A stretch of 64,000 nt of DNA from Tateyamaria sp. Alg231-49 (GTDB lineage: Bacteria > Pseudomonadota > Alphaproteobacteria > Rhodobacterales > Rhodobacteraceae): NCBI RefSeq assembly GCF_900143535.1, contig NZ_FRFA01000002.1:186001-250000 (forward strand), written 5' to 3'. The notes under the pieces are model-generated. The model had not been told where the DNA came from and did no database searches. It worked only from the letters and a program-made list of their open reading frames with translations. Positions 50,671-59,165 of this stretch are shown piece after piece. The position numbers and the translations under genes are program-made. Numbering within the stretch: position 1 is the stretch's first letter; each line of letters begins with the position of its first letter.

Positions 50671-51084
50671 GTGAAGCATCTCGTGTTTCTTATCCCCCTC
50701 ATTGTTCTGGGCTCTTCGTTGGAAGCCGATAGTGCAGGCGAAACCCTGTTCTTGGAGAATTGCGTTTCCTGCCATGGTGTCACTGGGCACGGCGACGGAA
50801 CTGATGCGAAGGGGCTGGGCACACCTCCGGCGGATTTGACCAAGATTTCTGCGCGTCGTGGCGGTGTTTGGCCGATGCTGGAGGTCATGTCGATCATAGA
50901 TGGCTATTCCCAAAACACACTTCCGCGCGAAGATATGCCAGTCTTTGAGAGTTTTTTGGACAATGAGATGGTCGAATTCGATACCGGAAACGGTGTGGAT
51001 ATTCTGGTGCCCAGCAAGTTGATGGAAATCGTGAACTTTCTTGAAACTTTACAAGACCCCGCACCGACGCGCTATGTGCCTTAA
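50671..51084 (+). CDS. Small secreted class I cytochrome c
   Basis: 137 residues. Signal peptide 1-22, heme site C31-V-S-C34-H35 (NCVSCHGVTGHGDG), and a later Met in LPREDMPVF as likely distal ligand. GTG start with AAGAAGG upstream. The arrangement is like small electron-carrier cytochromes used with terminal oxidases or reductases. The FNR-type box upstream suggests a microaerobic role. Confidence 0.9.
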   Translation: MKHLVFLIPLIVLGSSLEADSAGETLFLENCVSCHGVTGHGDGTDAKGLGTPPADLTKISARRGGVWPMLEVMSIIDGYSQNTLPREDMPVFESFLDNEMVEFDTGNGVDILVPSKLMEIVNFLETLQDPAPTRYVP

Positions 51085-51093
51085 AGGGTGTAT

Positions 51094-51110
51094 CAGAACG
51101 CAGCGTTCTG
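51094..51110 (+). other. Short perfect hairpin after the cytochrome c gene
   Basis: CAGAACGC-A-GCGTTCTG is an 8-bp stem 9 bp after the stop codon. No T run follows, so it may stop 3' decay or act as a weak terminator. The remaining gap to 51380 carries no gene. Confidence 0.55.
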
Positions 51111-51330
51111 GTTACAGCAGTGCGCTTCGTTCGCGGCGCCCAGAACCTCTCCGTCGCAAACCCATACTGCCGGAATCGTAAACAGGGACTGCGGTCCGAA
51201 ATCGATCGGGAATAGGCCTGCTAAGTGAATCCTGTTTGCTCCCGCTTCGAAAAATATTGAGTTGCTCGGAAATTCGATGTTAAGCGCCTAAGAAGTAAGC
51301 ATAGTAAGAACGCCCTGTTTGAAGTTGCTG

Positions 51331-51343
51331 ATAAACAGTTTAT
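51331..51343. promoter_or_regulatory. Dyad upstream of the NarL-type regulator
   Basis: ATAAAC-A-GTTTAT is a perfect 6-bp inverted repeat with a single central base, 38 bp ahead of the regulator start. It may be an operator; no promoter was securely located. Confidence 0.35.
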
Positions 51344-51380
51344 GTTTCGTCAACGAGTAGTGTTATGCGAGTTTTGTGAC

Positions 51381-51983
51381 ATGCGAATACTGATAGCAGA
51401 TGACCACGACCTCGTGCGCGAAGCCATCGGTGCATTCTTGATTGCAGAGGGCGATTGTGAAGTCGTAACGGTTGGAACGCTCACGGAAGCCATTAAAGTT
51501 GTCAAAGAGCAGGGTGCGTTTGATCTGGTGATGCTGGATTATAACATGCCGGGAATGAATGGCCTTGAAGGCTTGCAGAAAATGATTGCAGCCAACGAAG
51601 GCAATCCGGTGGCAATCTTATCCGGCACGACAACCAAAGCGCTTGCAGAAGAAGCGTTTTCGCTAGGTGCTGCCGGGTTCGTTCCTAAAACACTGGGTGC
51701 CAAGTCGATGATAAGTGCGGCGCGATTCATGGTGGCTGGTGAAATCTATGCTCCGTTCAATTTCATGCAAAAGAAGGACGACGCATCCGGCGATCTTTTT
51801 ACGAACCGTGAACTTGAAGTGCTGCACGGCATTTGCCGGGGGCAATCGAACAAGGAAATTGCAAGGGATCATAACCTGCAAGAAGCGACGGTGAAGCTGC
51901 ATGCCAAAACGTTAAGCCGGAAGCTGGGCGCAAAGAATCGAACCCATGCCGCGATGATCGCTCGCGACAGAAATCTGCTTTAA
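51381..51983 (+). CDS. NarL/LuxR-family response regulator
   Basis: 200 residues from ATG 51381; the frame extends to 51342 but MRILIADDHD is the standard receiver start. Acidic pocket D7/D8, phospho-acceptor D53 (VMLDYNMPGMNG), Lys in FVPKTLGAKS, and a C-terminal LuxR HTH (LFTNRELEVLHGICRGQSNKEIARDHNLQEATVKLHAKTLSRKLGAKNRTHA, about 148-197). No kinase is adjacent. It sits just before the exopolysaccharide genes and might control them (inference). Confidence 0.92.
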   Translation: MRILIADDHDLVREAIGAFLIAEGDCEVVTVGTLTEAIKVVKEQGAFDLVMLDYNMPGMNGLEGLQKMIAANEGNPVAILSGTTTKALAEEAFSLGAAGFVPKTLGAKSMISAARFMVAGEIYAPFNFMQKKDDASGDLFTNRELEVLHGICRGQSNKEIARDHNLQEATVKLHAKTLSRKLGAKNRTHAAMIARDRNLL

Positions 51984-52165
51984 TCCTCGAACCCCGCGCC
52001 TCTCGGCCGTTGGTGTGATCTGGCGGATTTCTGCGGCTTGCGCGCCTGCGACCTAGCCAAAAGGATAGGAGACACTAGCCGACTGGCCTTTCGCTTGCCC
52101 TGTTGCGCAGCGGACAAGTCTCTTCTCTCTCAAGTATGTGTGTGAACGTTAATTGGAGAGTTCAC

Positions 52166-53413
52166 ATGTTTACTTTGCTGAATGCGGCACCGGATACGGG
52201 AAACCAGGGGGTCAGCGCGCTATGCCACTCTGTCGTGTCGGGGTTGGTCGGGCGCGGCGCTGAACGTATTACTGTCGCCGATCATGGTCGCGGTCAGCGT
52301 CAGGCCGACTGGGGGTACACAACTGTTGACCTTGTCGGATTGACGCACAACCGCCGTTTCTGGCGCGGTGACAGTTTGCGTACGGCGCGTGCGATGGCGC
52401 GCATCGGCGGTGGGATTGGTGCCCCTGCACGCGTAATCAAGCGGTCCAAAGCCGTACTGGATATTTCTGGCGGCGACAGTTTTACAGACATATACGGGCG
52501 CAAACGTTTCGAAGCGATGGCACTGACAAAGCGCATGGCGCTGGATGCAGGCGTGCCGCTGATCCTTTTGCCGCAGAAGCTTGGCCCCTTCAAAGACAAC
52601 GCTGCAGCGACGGAGGCCGTAGATATACTGCGCAGGGCAGCTGCTGTTTGGGTGCGGGATGCACAGAGTTATGCGTTTCTTGCGGAAAAGTTGGGCCGCG
52701 ATTTCGATCCGCAACGCCATCGCCTTGCGGTCGATGTTGCAGTTGCCTTGCCGCAGGCCCGGCCTGCAAACTTGGACGCCAACCTCATGTCATGGTTGGC
52801 CGCAAACCGGGCGTTCCCGCTCGCGGGACTAAATGTGTCCGGATTGCTGTATAACGATGCTTCCGCTTCACGCCAAACCTTCGGTCTTGCAGACACACAT
52901 GATGCACAGATCGAGGCCGTTGCGCGGGGGCTTTTGACGGCTGACCCCAAACTACGGTTGGTGTTGGTGCCACATGTTCACAAGAACGAAGCCGAGCCAG
53001 AAAGCGACGTGGCCGCCGCTCGAGCTTTGGTGCGGCGCCTAGGTTCGCTTGCCGAGAACCGTGTTCGCATCGTCGAAGGTCAACCAAGTGCAATGGAGCT
53101 GAAGTGGATACTTGCCCGGCTTGATTGGTTTGCTGGCGCGCGTATGCATGCAACGATTGGGGCTTTTTCATCGGGCGTCCCTACACTTGGCTTGGGCTAC
53201 ACGGACAAGGCTCAGGGCGTTTTTGATGAGTGTGACATCGGCAAGGATGTGGCTGACCTGCGCAAACTGGATGCGCGCGCGCTTGCTGACCGCGCTGTTG
53301 CATCATTCTCGGCGCGGGAAATGGACCGGGCAGGGCTAAGGTCCCGGTTGGACGGCATTCGCGCACGCGCCGCTGGAGAAATGGATGATATCGCACGGCA
53401 GTGCGGGATTTAA
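52166..53413 (+). CDS. Polysaccharide pyruvyl transferase family protein
   Basis: 415 residues from ATG 52166 (TGGAGAG upstream). NAAPDTGNQGVSALCHSVVSGL at the N terminus, LDISGGDSFTDIYG, PLILLPQKLGPFKD, and the C-terminal WFAGARMHATIGAFSSGVPTLGLGYTDKAQG are the PF04230 motifs. These enzymes transfer pyruvate from PEP to sugar hydroxyls, making acidic ketals on exopolysaccharide. First gene of the exopolysaccharide operon. Confidence 0.92.
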   Translation: MFTLLNAAPDTGNQGVSALCHSVVSGLVGRGAERITVADHGRGQRQADWGYTTVDLVGLTHNRRFWRGDSLRTARAMARIGGGIGAPARVIKRSKAVLDISGGDSFTDIYGRKRFEAMALTKRMALDAGVPLILLPQKLGPFKDNAAATEAVDILRRAAAVWVRDAQSYAFLAEKLGRDFDPQRHRLAVDVAVALPQARPANLDANLMSWLAANRAFPLAGLNVSGLLYNDASASRQTFGLADTHDAQIEAVARGLLTADPKLRLVLVPHVHKNEAEPESDVAAARALVRRLGSLAENRVRIVEGQPSAMELKWILARLDWFAGARMHATIGAFSSGVPTLGLGYTDKAQGVFDECDIGKDVADLRKLDARALADRAVASFSAREMDRAGLRSRLDGIRARAAGEMDDIARQCGI

Positions 53414-53417
53414 TCTG

Positions 53418-54656
53418 ATGGTTAGGCTTAGGTCTTCTGGTCGCGCGCTTGCGTGGGCGACGCCTGTTTTCGCGGAAGCAGCAGCACTTGGACGGTCTAT
53501 TGCCTTCGCCTGGACTCTGGGACCCGACGAATTGGGCAAGGTGATGATGCTCGCGTTGACCGTCCGGCTGGTTGAAATGGCAAGCGATCTGGGCGTCGAC
53601 CGGCTGCTTGTGCAAGCGCCCGACGGGAATTCAGCGACACTTCAGTCAAGGCTGCAGGGTGTCTTGATTGTACGCGGCGTTTTGACCAGCCTGCTGATTG
53701 TCGCAATCGCGCCGGTTTTGGCGGGCAGTTTTGCGGATGGACCCAACACGGCGAGCTATGCGCTGCTGGCGCTTGTGCCGCTCGTGCGCGGTTTCGTACA
53801 TCTGGATTATCGGCGGGCTGAACGACAGCGCAGGTATGCCAAGATGGCGATGGTCGAAGCGGGAGCAACGTTCGCCATGACTGTGTGCGTCTTGCCTGCC
53901 GCATGGCTGACAAATGATCACCGCGCCATGTCCTTGGTTCTGGTCACGCATTCGGTGGCCTATACGGTGCTGTCGCACTTTGTTGCGCACCGCCAGTACC
54001 GACTGTGTTTTGATGCAGATACGATGGTGCGCTCATGGCGTTTTGGCGCGCCCTTATTGCTGAACGCAATCCTGTTGTTTTTTACCTTTTACGCTGATCG
54101 GTTGATCGTGGCAGGCGCTTATGATTGGGCAACACTTGCATTTTACGGTGTCGCGCTCCAGCTGGCGCTCATTCCTGCGCAGATCGTTGGACGGGCCGTA
54201 GCCTCCCTTGTGCTACCGCGCCTACGTCAAGCATTTCGTGACAACTGCTTGGCCGAGGTTTGGCAACCCATTGCAAGCTTTCATCTGATGTTGGCTTGCG
54301 CAATGATCGCAGGTTTCGCGGCGTTGGCGCCATCTGTCATCGGGGTCATTTATGGGGCTGAGTTCAAGCCAAGCGGCGTGTTGGCGCTGGCGCTTGGATG
54401 TGCGGCGGGGTTCCGAATTCTTCGAACGCCCTATTCGCAACTTGCCATCGCGAGCGGACGCACAGGCGATCCGGCTAGGGCAAATCTTTTTCGGGCGTTT
54501 GCTCTTTTGCCGGCAGGTGTCTTTGCGTTTCTTGGCGGGCCTCTAACGGCGATTGCAGCAGCCGCGGCGCTGGGCGAGGCGGGGGCCACGCTGCGCGCAA
54601 TACAATTAGCTAAAACTCATACTCAAAGACTTGACCTGCAGGAGGCCTTGGTATGA
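53418..54656 (+). CDS. Polysaccharide flippase (Wzx/MATE-like)
   Basis: 412 residues, 11-12 membrane helices, with a basic N terminus. ARTLGPDELG-like segment AFAWTLGPDELGKVMML and GLTAL-free polysaccharide transporter pattern (PLVRGFVHLDYRRAERQRRYAKMAMVEA) fit the Polysacc_synt/Wzx family that moves lipid-linked repeat units across the inner membrane. ATG at 53418 is 4 bp after the upstream stop. Overlaps the FrhB-family gene start by 4 bp. Confidence 0.88.
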   Translation: MVRLRSSGRALAWATPVFAEAAALGRSIAFAWTLGPDELGKVMMLALTVRLVEMASDLGVDRLLVQAPDGNSATLQSRLQGVLIVRGVLTSLLIVAIAPVLAGSFADGPNTASYALLALVPLVRGFVHLDYRRAERQRRYAKMAMVEAGATFAMTVCVLPAAWLTNDHRAMSLVLVTHSVAYTVLSHFVAHRQYRLCFDADTMVRSWRFGAPLLLNAILLFFTFYADRLIVAGAYDWATLAFYGVALQLALIPAQIVGRAVASLVLPRLRQAFRDNCLAEVWQPIASFHLMLACAMIAGFAALAPSVIGVIYGAEFKPSGVLALALGCAAGFRILRTPYSQLAIASGRTGDPARANLFRAFALLPAGVFAFLGGPLTAIAAAAALGEAGATLRAIQLAKTHTQRLDLQEALV

Positions 54657-55912
54657 CCACGGACCCGATTTCGAAAATTGTCGCATGCAATCTGTGCACC
54701 GGTTGTGGTGGCTGCGCCGGTGCCTTTCCTGAATTTATCAAGATGGTGGACGACGCTGAACATGGACGCCGTCCAGTGGTTGATGCATCCGCAGAAGGCC
54801 AGCGCGCGGCAGTTGCGGCCGCAAACTATTGTGCAGGTGGCGGCACGGACTGGAACAGCCTTTCCCTGCAAGACGAAATTGATCAGGCGTGGGGGCCAGT
54901 GCTTGCAACATGGGAAGGGTGGGCTAGCGATGCCGAGATTCGGCACCGCGGATCATCCGGTGGTGCGGTTACGGCCTTGTCGCAATTCGCGCTTATGAGC
55001 GGTATCGCATCCGGCGTCGCTCATGTGGCTGCCAAACCGCAGGACCCTCGCCTGAATGAAGCGGTCATCAGCCGAGATATGGATGGCCTGATGCGCGGAG
55101 CAGGGTCTCGCTACGCACAGGCAAGCCCTGCCGAAGCCATTGGTGAGATTAGACAAGGCAATGAGCAAATTGCCTTTGTCGGCAAACCTTGTGATGTCGC
55201 ATCGGTCAGTAAGGCCATGCAAACCGACCCCCAATTGGGAAGGAAAATCCCGCTTACGATAGCGATCTTCTGTGCCGGGGCGCCAAACCTTTCGGCAACT
55301 CAAAACCTTCTGGATCGTCTGGGTGTGCCAACAAACGCGCGCCTGACGGACTTGCGTTACCGCGGCAAGGGCTGGCCAGGGCTCATGCAGGCAGAATGGG
55401 AGGACAGCGCGGGCGTCCGTTCGATCAGCCAAGGCATCACCTATGCCGAAGGGTGGGGCAAAATCCTGCAATCAAGTCGCCGCTGGCGCTGCCGGGTTTG
55501 TGCTGATCACACTGGCGCTTTCGCGGATATCTCTGTGGGTGACCCGTGGCATGCACCGCCAGACGGCGATATGGATGCCGGACGCTCGCTGATCGTGGCA
55601 CGCACCGCACGCGGGGTGGCATTCGTCGAAGCGGCCATCGCCGCGGGTGTGCTGGTGGCCGATGCCCAATCGCGGGATGTCATTGCGCGGGCTCAGCCCA
55701 ATCTGAGTGCCACGCATGGGGCCGTTTGGGGGCGTCGTGTAGCTATGCGGGTGCTTGGGATGGTAGCCCCTGTGGATCGCGGTCAGCAGATTTTTGGGCT
55801 GTGGCTCAAGCTGTCGTTCAGGCAAAAAGTGCAATCGGTCCTCGGGACTTGGAAACGTGTTTTCCGCGAAAGACTCTGGCGGCCGGTTGACGTCGCGAGG
55901 CGTAGCCAATGA
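54653..55912 (+). CDS. FrhB/coenzyme F420 hydrogenase beta-subunit family protein of the polysaccharide locus
   Basis: 419 residues. N-terminal CNLCTGCGGCAGAFPEF resembles a ferredoxin motif, but the usual final Cys-Pro is Phe-Pro. RHRGSSGGAVTALSQFAL, FVGKPCDVASV, DLRYRGKGWPG and RRWRCRVCADHTGAFADISVGDPW are typical of the FrhB_N/FrhB_C flavoprotein family. F420 is not expected here; family members in polysaccharide loci often accompany pyruvyl transferases and may carry FAD, with unknown chemistry. Confidence 0.9.
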   Translation: MTTDPISKIVACNLCTGCGGCAGAFPEFIKMVDDAEHGRRPVVDASAEGQRAAVAAANYCAGGGTDWNSLSLQDEIDQAWGPVLATWEGWASDAEIRHRGSSGGAVTALSQFALMSGIASGVAHVAAKPQDPRLNEAVISRDMDGLMRGAGSRYAQASPAEAIGEIRQGNEQIAFVGKPCDVASVSKAMQTDPQLGRKIPLTIAIFCAGAPNLSATQNLLDRLGVPTNARLTDLRYRGKGWPGLMQAEWEDSAGVRSISQGITYAEGWGKILQSSRRWRCRVCADHTGAFADISVGDPWHAPPDGDMDAGRSLIVARTARGVAFVEAAIAAGVLVADAQSRDVIARAQPNLSATHGAVWGRRVAMRVLGMVAPVDRGQQIFGLWLKLSFRQKVQSVLGTWKRVFRERLWRPVDVARRSQ

Positions 55913-56886
55913 CGCTCGGGCAGGCATTGCGGTCCCAGTGCTCCAGCAATCTTGATGTGCTGCGGGTCGTTCTGGCTGTTTCGGTTATCATCAGCCATGC
56001 TTGGCCGCTTGCCTTGGGGCCTGGCACGCCTGAACCGCTAGAAGGGCTGACGGGGAGGTCGCTTGGCGGTTGGGCGGTTGGGCTCTTTTTCTTTATGTCC
56101 GGCATGCTGATTACGGGCAGTGCAACACGCAGTGGGAAGACACGTTTCTGGACAGCGCGGGCGCGCAGAATCCTGCCCGGCCTGAGTGTTGCCTTGCTCG
56201 TTACGCTTGCTATTGCGTTGGCAAGCGGTGCTGTGCCGCGGTTTTCCGAAATGGTGATTTGGTATCTCCGGGCGCTCTCTCTGGTGTCGATCGAACATCG
56301 CCTGCCCGGAGCCTTCGCCGGCAACCCTTTCCCCGAAGTGGTAAATGGCCCGCTCTGGAGTCTGTTCTATGAGGTCGCGGCATATTGCGTATGTGCTTGC
56401 TTTGTTTGGGCGGGCTGCGCGTACAACAGGTGGGCGGTTGCCGTCCTGCTGGCTGTCGCGGTCTCAGGGGCACTACTTCACGATCTCATCCCCGGACGCC
56501 TTGGTGTCTTTGCCCCACTCTTTGCGGCCTTCGCTTTCGGTATGGCAGCCTATCTCTTTCGTGAGCATATCCAGCTGACGCCCCGTGTTGTCATTGTCTG
56601 CTTGGGTCTTACGGCTCTGTTGCCATGGCAACTCGCCGTTGCTCCTGTCGCTTTGATCATGCTGACACTCATCATGCGCGCGCCGATCGTGACACTACGG
56701 GGCGATACGTCTTACGGGCTGTATATCTACGGTTGGCCGGTGTCTCAGGCGATTGTTCATTTGTCCCCCGGGGTCACACCAGTTGTGCTGGCCGTAGTGA
56801 CCGTTCTGTGCACCATTCCATTGGCGTACCTGAGTTGGCACCTTGTTGAACGGCCGAGCCTGAGCGCGCGCCGCGCGGTGTTGTAA
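55909..56886 (+). CDS. Acyltransferase 3 family (ExoZ/OafA-like)
   Basis: 325 residues, about ten membrane helices. SNLDVLRVVLAVSVIISHAWPL holds the conserved His, GGWAVGLFFFMSGMLITGS is the second family motif, and PLWSLFYEVAAYCVCA the third. These membrane enzymes O-acetylate or succinylate sugars of surface polysaccharides. ATGA overlap with the upstream gene. Confidence 0.92.
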   Translation: MTLGQALRSQCSSNLDVLRVVLAVSVIISHAWPLALGPGTPEPLEGLTGRSLGGWAVGLFFFMSGMLITGSATRSGKTRFWTARARRILPGLSVALLVTLAIALASGAVPRFSEMVIWYLRALSLVSIEHRLPGAFAGNPFPEVVNGPLWSLFYEVAAYCVCACFVWAGCAYNRWAVAVLLAVAVSGALLHDLIPGRLGVFAPLFAAFAFGMAAYLFREHIQLTPRVVIVCLGLTALLPWQLAVAPVALIMLTLIMRAPIVTLRGDTSYGLYIYGWPVSQAIVHLSPGVTPVVLAVVTVLCTIPLAYLSWHLVERPSLSARRAVL

Positions 56887-56889
56887 AAA

Positions 56890-58200
56890 ATGACCCAGAC
56901 CGGCACAGCATCAAAAACAGTCTTCGGCGTACCTGTCCCGGTTGCGCTCTTTTTCATCGCGATGATGTTGCCGACCGCCGTGTCGGTGAACCTTGGCGGG
57001 TTGAGGCTCTCTGCCTATCGTGTTGTTTTGCTTGTCATGATCCTGCCAATGCTTTTGGATCTTGTGTCCGGTCGGCGCGGGCGGGCGCATGTTTTCGATT
57101 TTCTTGTTTTAGCGCACTGCGGATGGGCCCTCTTGGCATTGATAAACTGGGGTGGCGTGGCACAGGGCATCGAATCTGGCGGCATCTATATCGTTGAATT
57201 TGCAGGTGCCTACCTCTTGGGCCGCCTGTACATCCAGTCATATGAGGATTTCGCGGCCATGGCGCGGGCCTATGTCGGATTGGTCCTCGCCACACTCGTG
57301 TTTACAGTACCCGAAGCGTTGACCGCTATTCACATCTTGCACGATGGCATTTCCGGAGCCGTAGGTGGACCCATGGCGCCCTATATTGAGCCACGCATGG
57401 GGATCGAGCGTACGTTTGGACCATTCGATCACCCGATCCTATACGGTGTGTTCTCGGCATCATCCTTTTCGCTGGCTTATTTTGTGATAGCCAAACGTCA
57501 ACTGATGAATTTCTCAGGGATGGCAAAAGTCGTCGGTGTGGTGCTCGCCACTTTTATGTCGGCGTCGGGCGGGCCTTACCTTGTGCTGATGATGCAAGGG
57601 TTCGTATGTGCCTGGCAACGCGTGCTTGGCGACGTGCAGGGCAGGTGGGCCGCTCTCTTTAGCTTGTTTGCATTGGCATACGTTGCGATTGACCTCTTTT
57701 CGACGAAATCGCCGTTGCATGTCTTTGTGAATAATTTCACCTTTTCACGAGAATCCGCCTACAACCGCATCCTGATTTTCGAATTTGGTAGCGCCGAAGT
57801 TGCGCGGTACCCGATATTTGGAATTGGGCTTGGCGACTGGGTGCGGCCTGTGTGGATGTCAGACAGCATGGACAACTTCTGGCTGGTTACGGCTGTGAGA
57901 TATGGTTTGCCTGCTCTCTTTTTGCTTTTGGCCTTGCTGCTTGGTCTGGTCTGGACGGTTGGACAGCGCAAGAACCTACCACCAGAATGGCGGCGCGCCC
58001 GTCACGCTTGGGCGTTCACTCTGTTCGGCATCACCGTAGCCGCGGCCACGGTTCATTTGTGGAATGCGCTTTTTGTGCTGTTTCTATTTTTGATTGGAGC
58101 GGGAGCTTGGCTTTTGGACGCAAAGCCCGACCCCAAAAAGGGTCGGATGACGCAGGCCAGCTTTAAACTGCCATTCAGGCCTGCCGCGCGCCTGTTCTGA
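56890..58200 (+). CDS. O-antigen polymerase/ligase-like membrane protein (Wzy-type)
   Basis: 436 residues, about 11 membrane helices with a large periplasmic loop (about 145-170, ...GGPMAPYIEPRMGIERTFGPFDHPILYGVF). This topology and the loop's Arg/His residues fit the Wzy_C/O-antigen ligase superfamily, likely the polymerase joining repeat units. Sequence identity in this family is low, so the call rests mainly on topology and context. Starts 3 bp after the acyltransferase. Confidence 0.82.
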   Translation: MTQTGTASKTVFGVPVPVALFFIAMMLPTAVSVNLGGLRLSAYRVVLLVMILPMLLDLVSGRRGRAHVFDFLVLAHCGWALLALINWGGVAQGIESGGIYIVEFAGAYLLGRLYIQSYEDFAAMARAYVGLVLATLVFTVPEALTAIHILHDGISGAVGGPMAPYIEPRMGIERTFGPFDHPILYGVFSASSFSLAYFVIAKRQLMNFSGMAKVVGVVLATFMSASGGPYLVLMMQGFVCAWQRVLGDVQGRWAALFSLFALAYVAIDLFSTKSPLHVFVNNFTFSRESAYNRILIFEFGSAEVARYPIFGIGLGDWVRPVWMSDSMDNFWLVTAVRYGLPALFLLLALLLGLVWTVGQRKNLPPEWRRARHAWAFTLFGITVAAATVHLWNALFVLFLFLIGAGAWLLDAKPDPKKGRMTQASFKLPFRPAARLF

Positions 58201-58223
58201 TTTTATTGAGTAAAGGAAATCCC

Positions 58224-59165
58224 ATGGATCTTTCGATCGTCATCGTCAATTGGAACACGCAGGATCTGCTGCGCGATTGTCTGCGTTCCGTGCACGCTGG
58301 TTTGGGAAACCTCAAAGCAGAGGTGCTTGTCGTTGATAATGCATCGACCGACGGCTCATGCGATATGGTCATCAGTGAATTCCGGGAAGTTAAGTTGATG
58401 AAAAGCAAATCCAATCTGGGGTTTGCGGGAGGGAACAATTTGGCGCTGCGACTTGCGCGTGGTCGCTATGTTCTGTTGCTGAATACTGACACGTTAGTGC
58501 ACGGGTCGGTGCTGCAGGATGCAGTCACGTGGCTGGACGAAAACCCGCTATGCGGCGTTATGGGGCCTAAGGTTTTGAACACGGACGGCACTGTGCAGCC
58601 CTCTTGTAGTGCCTTTCCTTCCTTGTGGTTTCTGGCAATGCAGACCCTCGGGTTGACTCGGTTCCGGCGCTTCGATGCTTACCGGATGACGGGATGGGAC
58701 CGGTCTTCGGAACGACAGGTCGATGTCATTTCTGGCGCGGCGATGTTTGTGCGTTCCGCCGCAATGGCGCAGGTCGGCCTTCTGGACGAGGCCTTCTTTT
58801 TCTATGGTGAGGAAACGGATTGGTGCCGACGGTTTGCCAGCGCAGGTTGGCAGATCTTGTTCGCGCCGATACCCGCGATAACGCATTTCGGCAATGGCTC
58901 AGCCAGTAAACTAAATCACAAACGGGATGTTCTGATGACGGAGGGCACAACCCGCCTTCATCTCAAACATGGTGGTCCGCTCGCAGGTGTCCTGTGTTAT
59001 CTCATCCTGACATCCCACAACATTTCAAGAGCCGCTTTCTGGTCGCTGTCTCGCCTGTTGAACCGTCCCGGAGCTGCCGCGCGGGCGCGCCATTTTTGTA
59101 AGGTATCTGCTAGTTTTCACAAAGCCTGGCCTGGCGGCGCGACCCGAAAGGCGAAACACTCGTGA
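58224..59165 (+). CDS. Glycosyltransferase family 2 (rhamnosyltransferase-like)
   Basis: 313 residues from ATG 58224 (AAAGGAA upstream). LSIVIVNWNTQDLLRDCL, VVDNASTDGSCDMV, NLGFAGGNNLALR, LLNTDTLVHGSVL (DxD-like) and FFFYGEETDWCRRF are those of GT2 enzymes of the WsaF/RfbN rhamnosyltransferase type. Cytoplasmic, membrane-associated via its hydrophobic C-terminal part. Its stop overlaps the GTG start of the next gene. Confidence 0.92.
   Translation: MDLSIVIVNWNTQDLLRDCLRSVHAGLGNLKAEVLVVDNASTDGSCDMVISEFREVKLMKSKSNLGFAGGNNLALRLARGRYVLLLNTDTLVHGSVLQDAVTWLDENPLCGVMGPKVLNTDGTVQPSCSAFPSLWFLAMQTLGLTRFRRFDAYRMTGWDRSSERQVDVISGAAMFVRSAAMAQVGLLDEAFFFYGEETDWCRRFASAGWQILFAPIPAITHFGNGSASKLNHKRDVLMTEGTTRLHLKHGGPLAGVLCYLILTSHNISRAAFWSLSRLLNRPGAAARARHFCKVSASFHKAWPGGATRKAKHS

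Noticed and set aside
54653-55912. Evidence for coenzyme F420 use
   Set aside because: FrhB-family proteins in polysaccharide loci of proteobacteria are common without F420; no F420 biosynthesis gene is present here.
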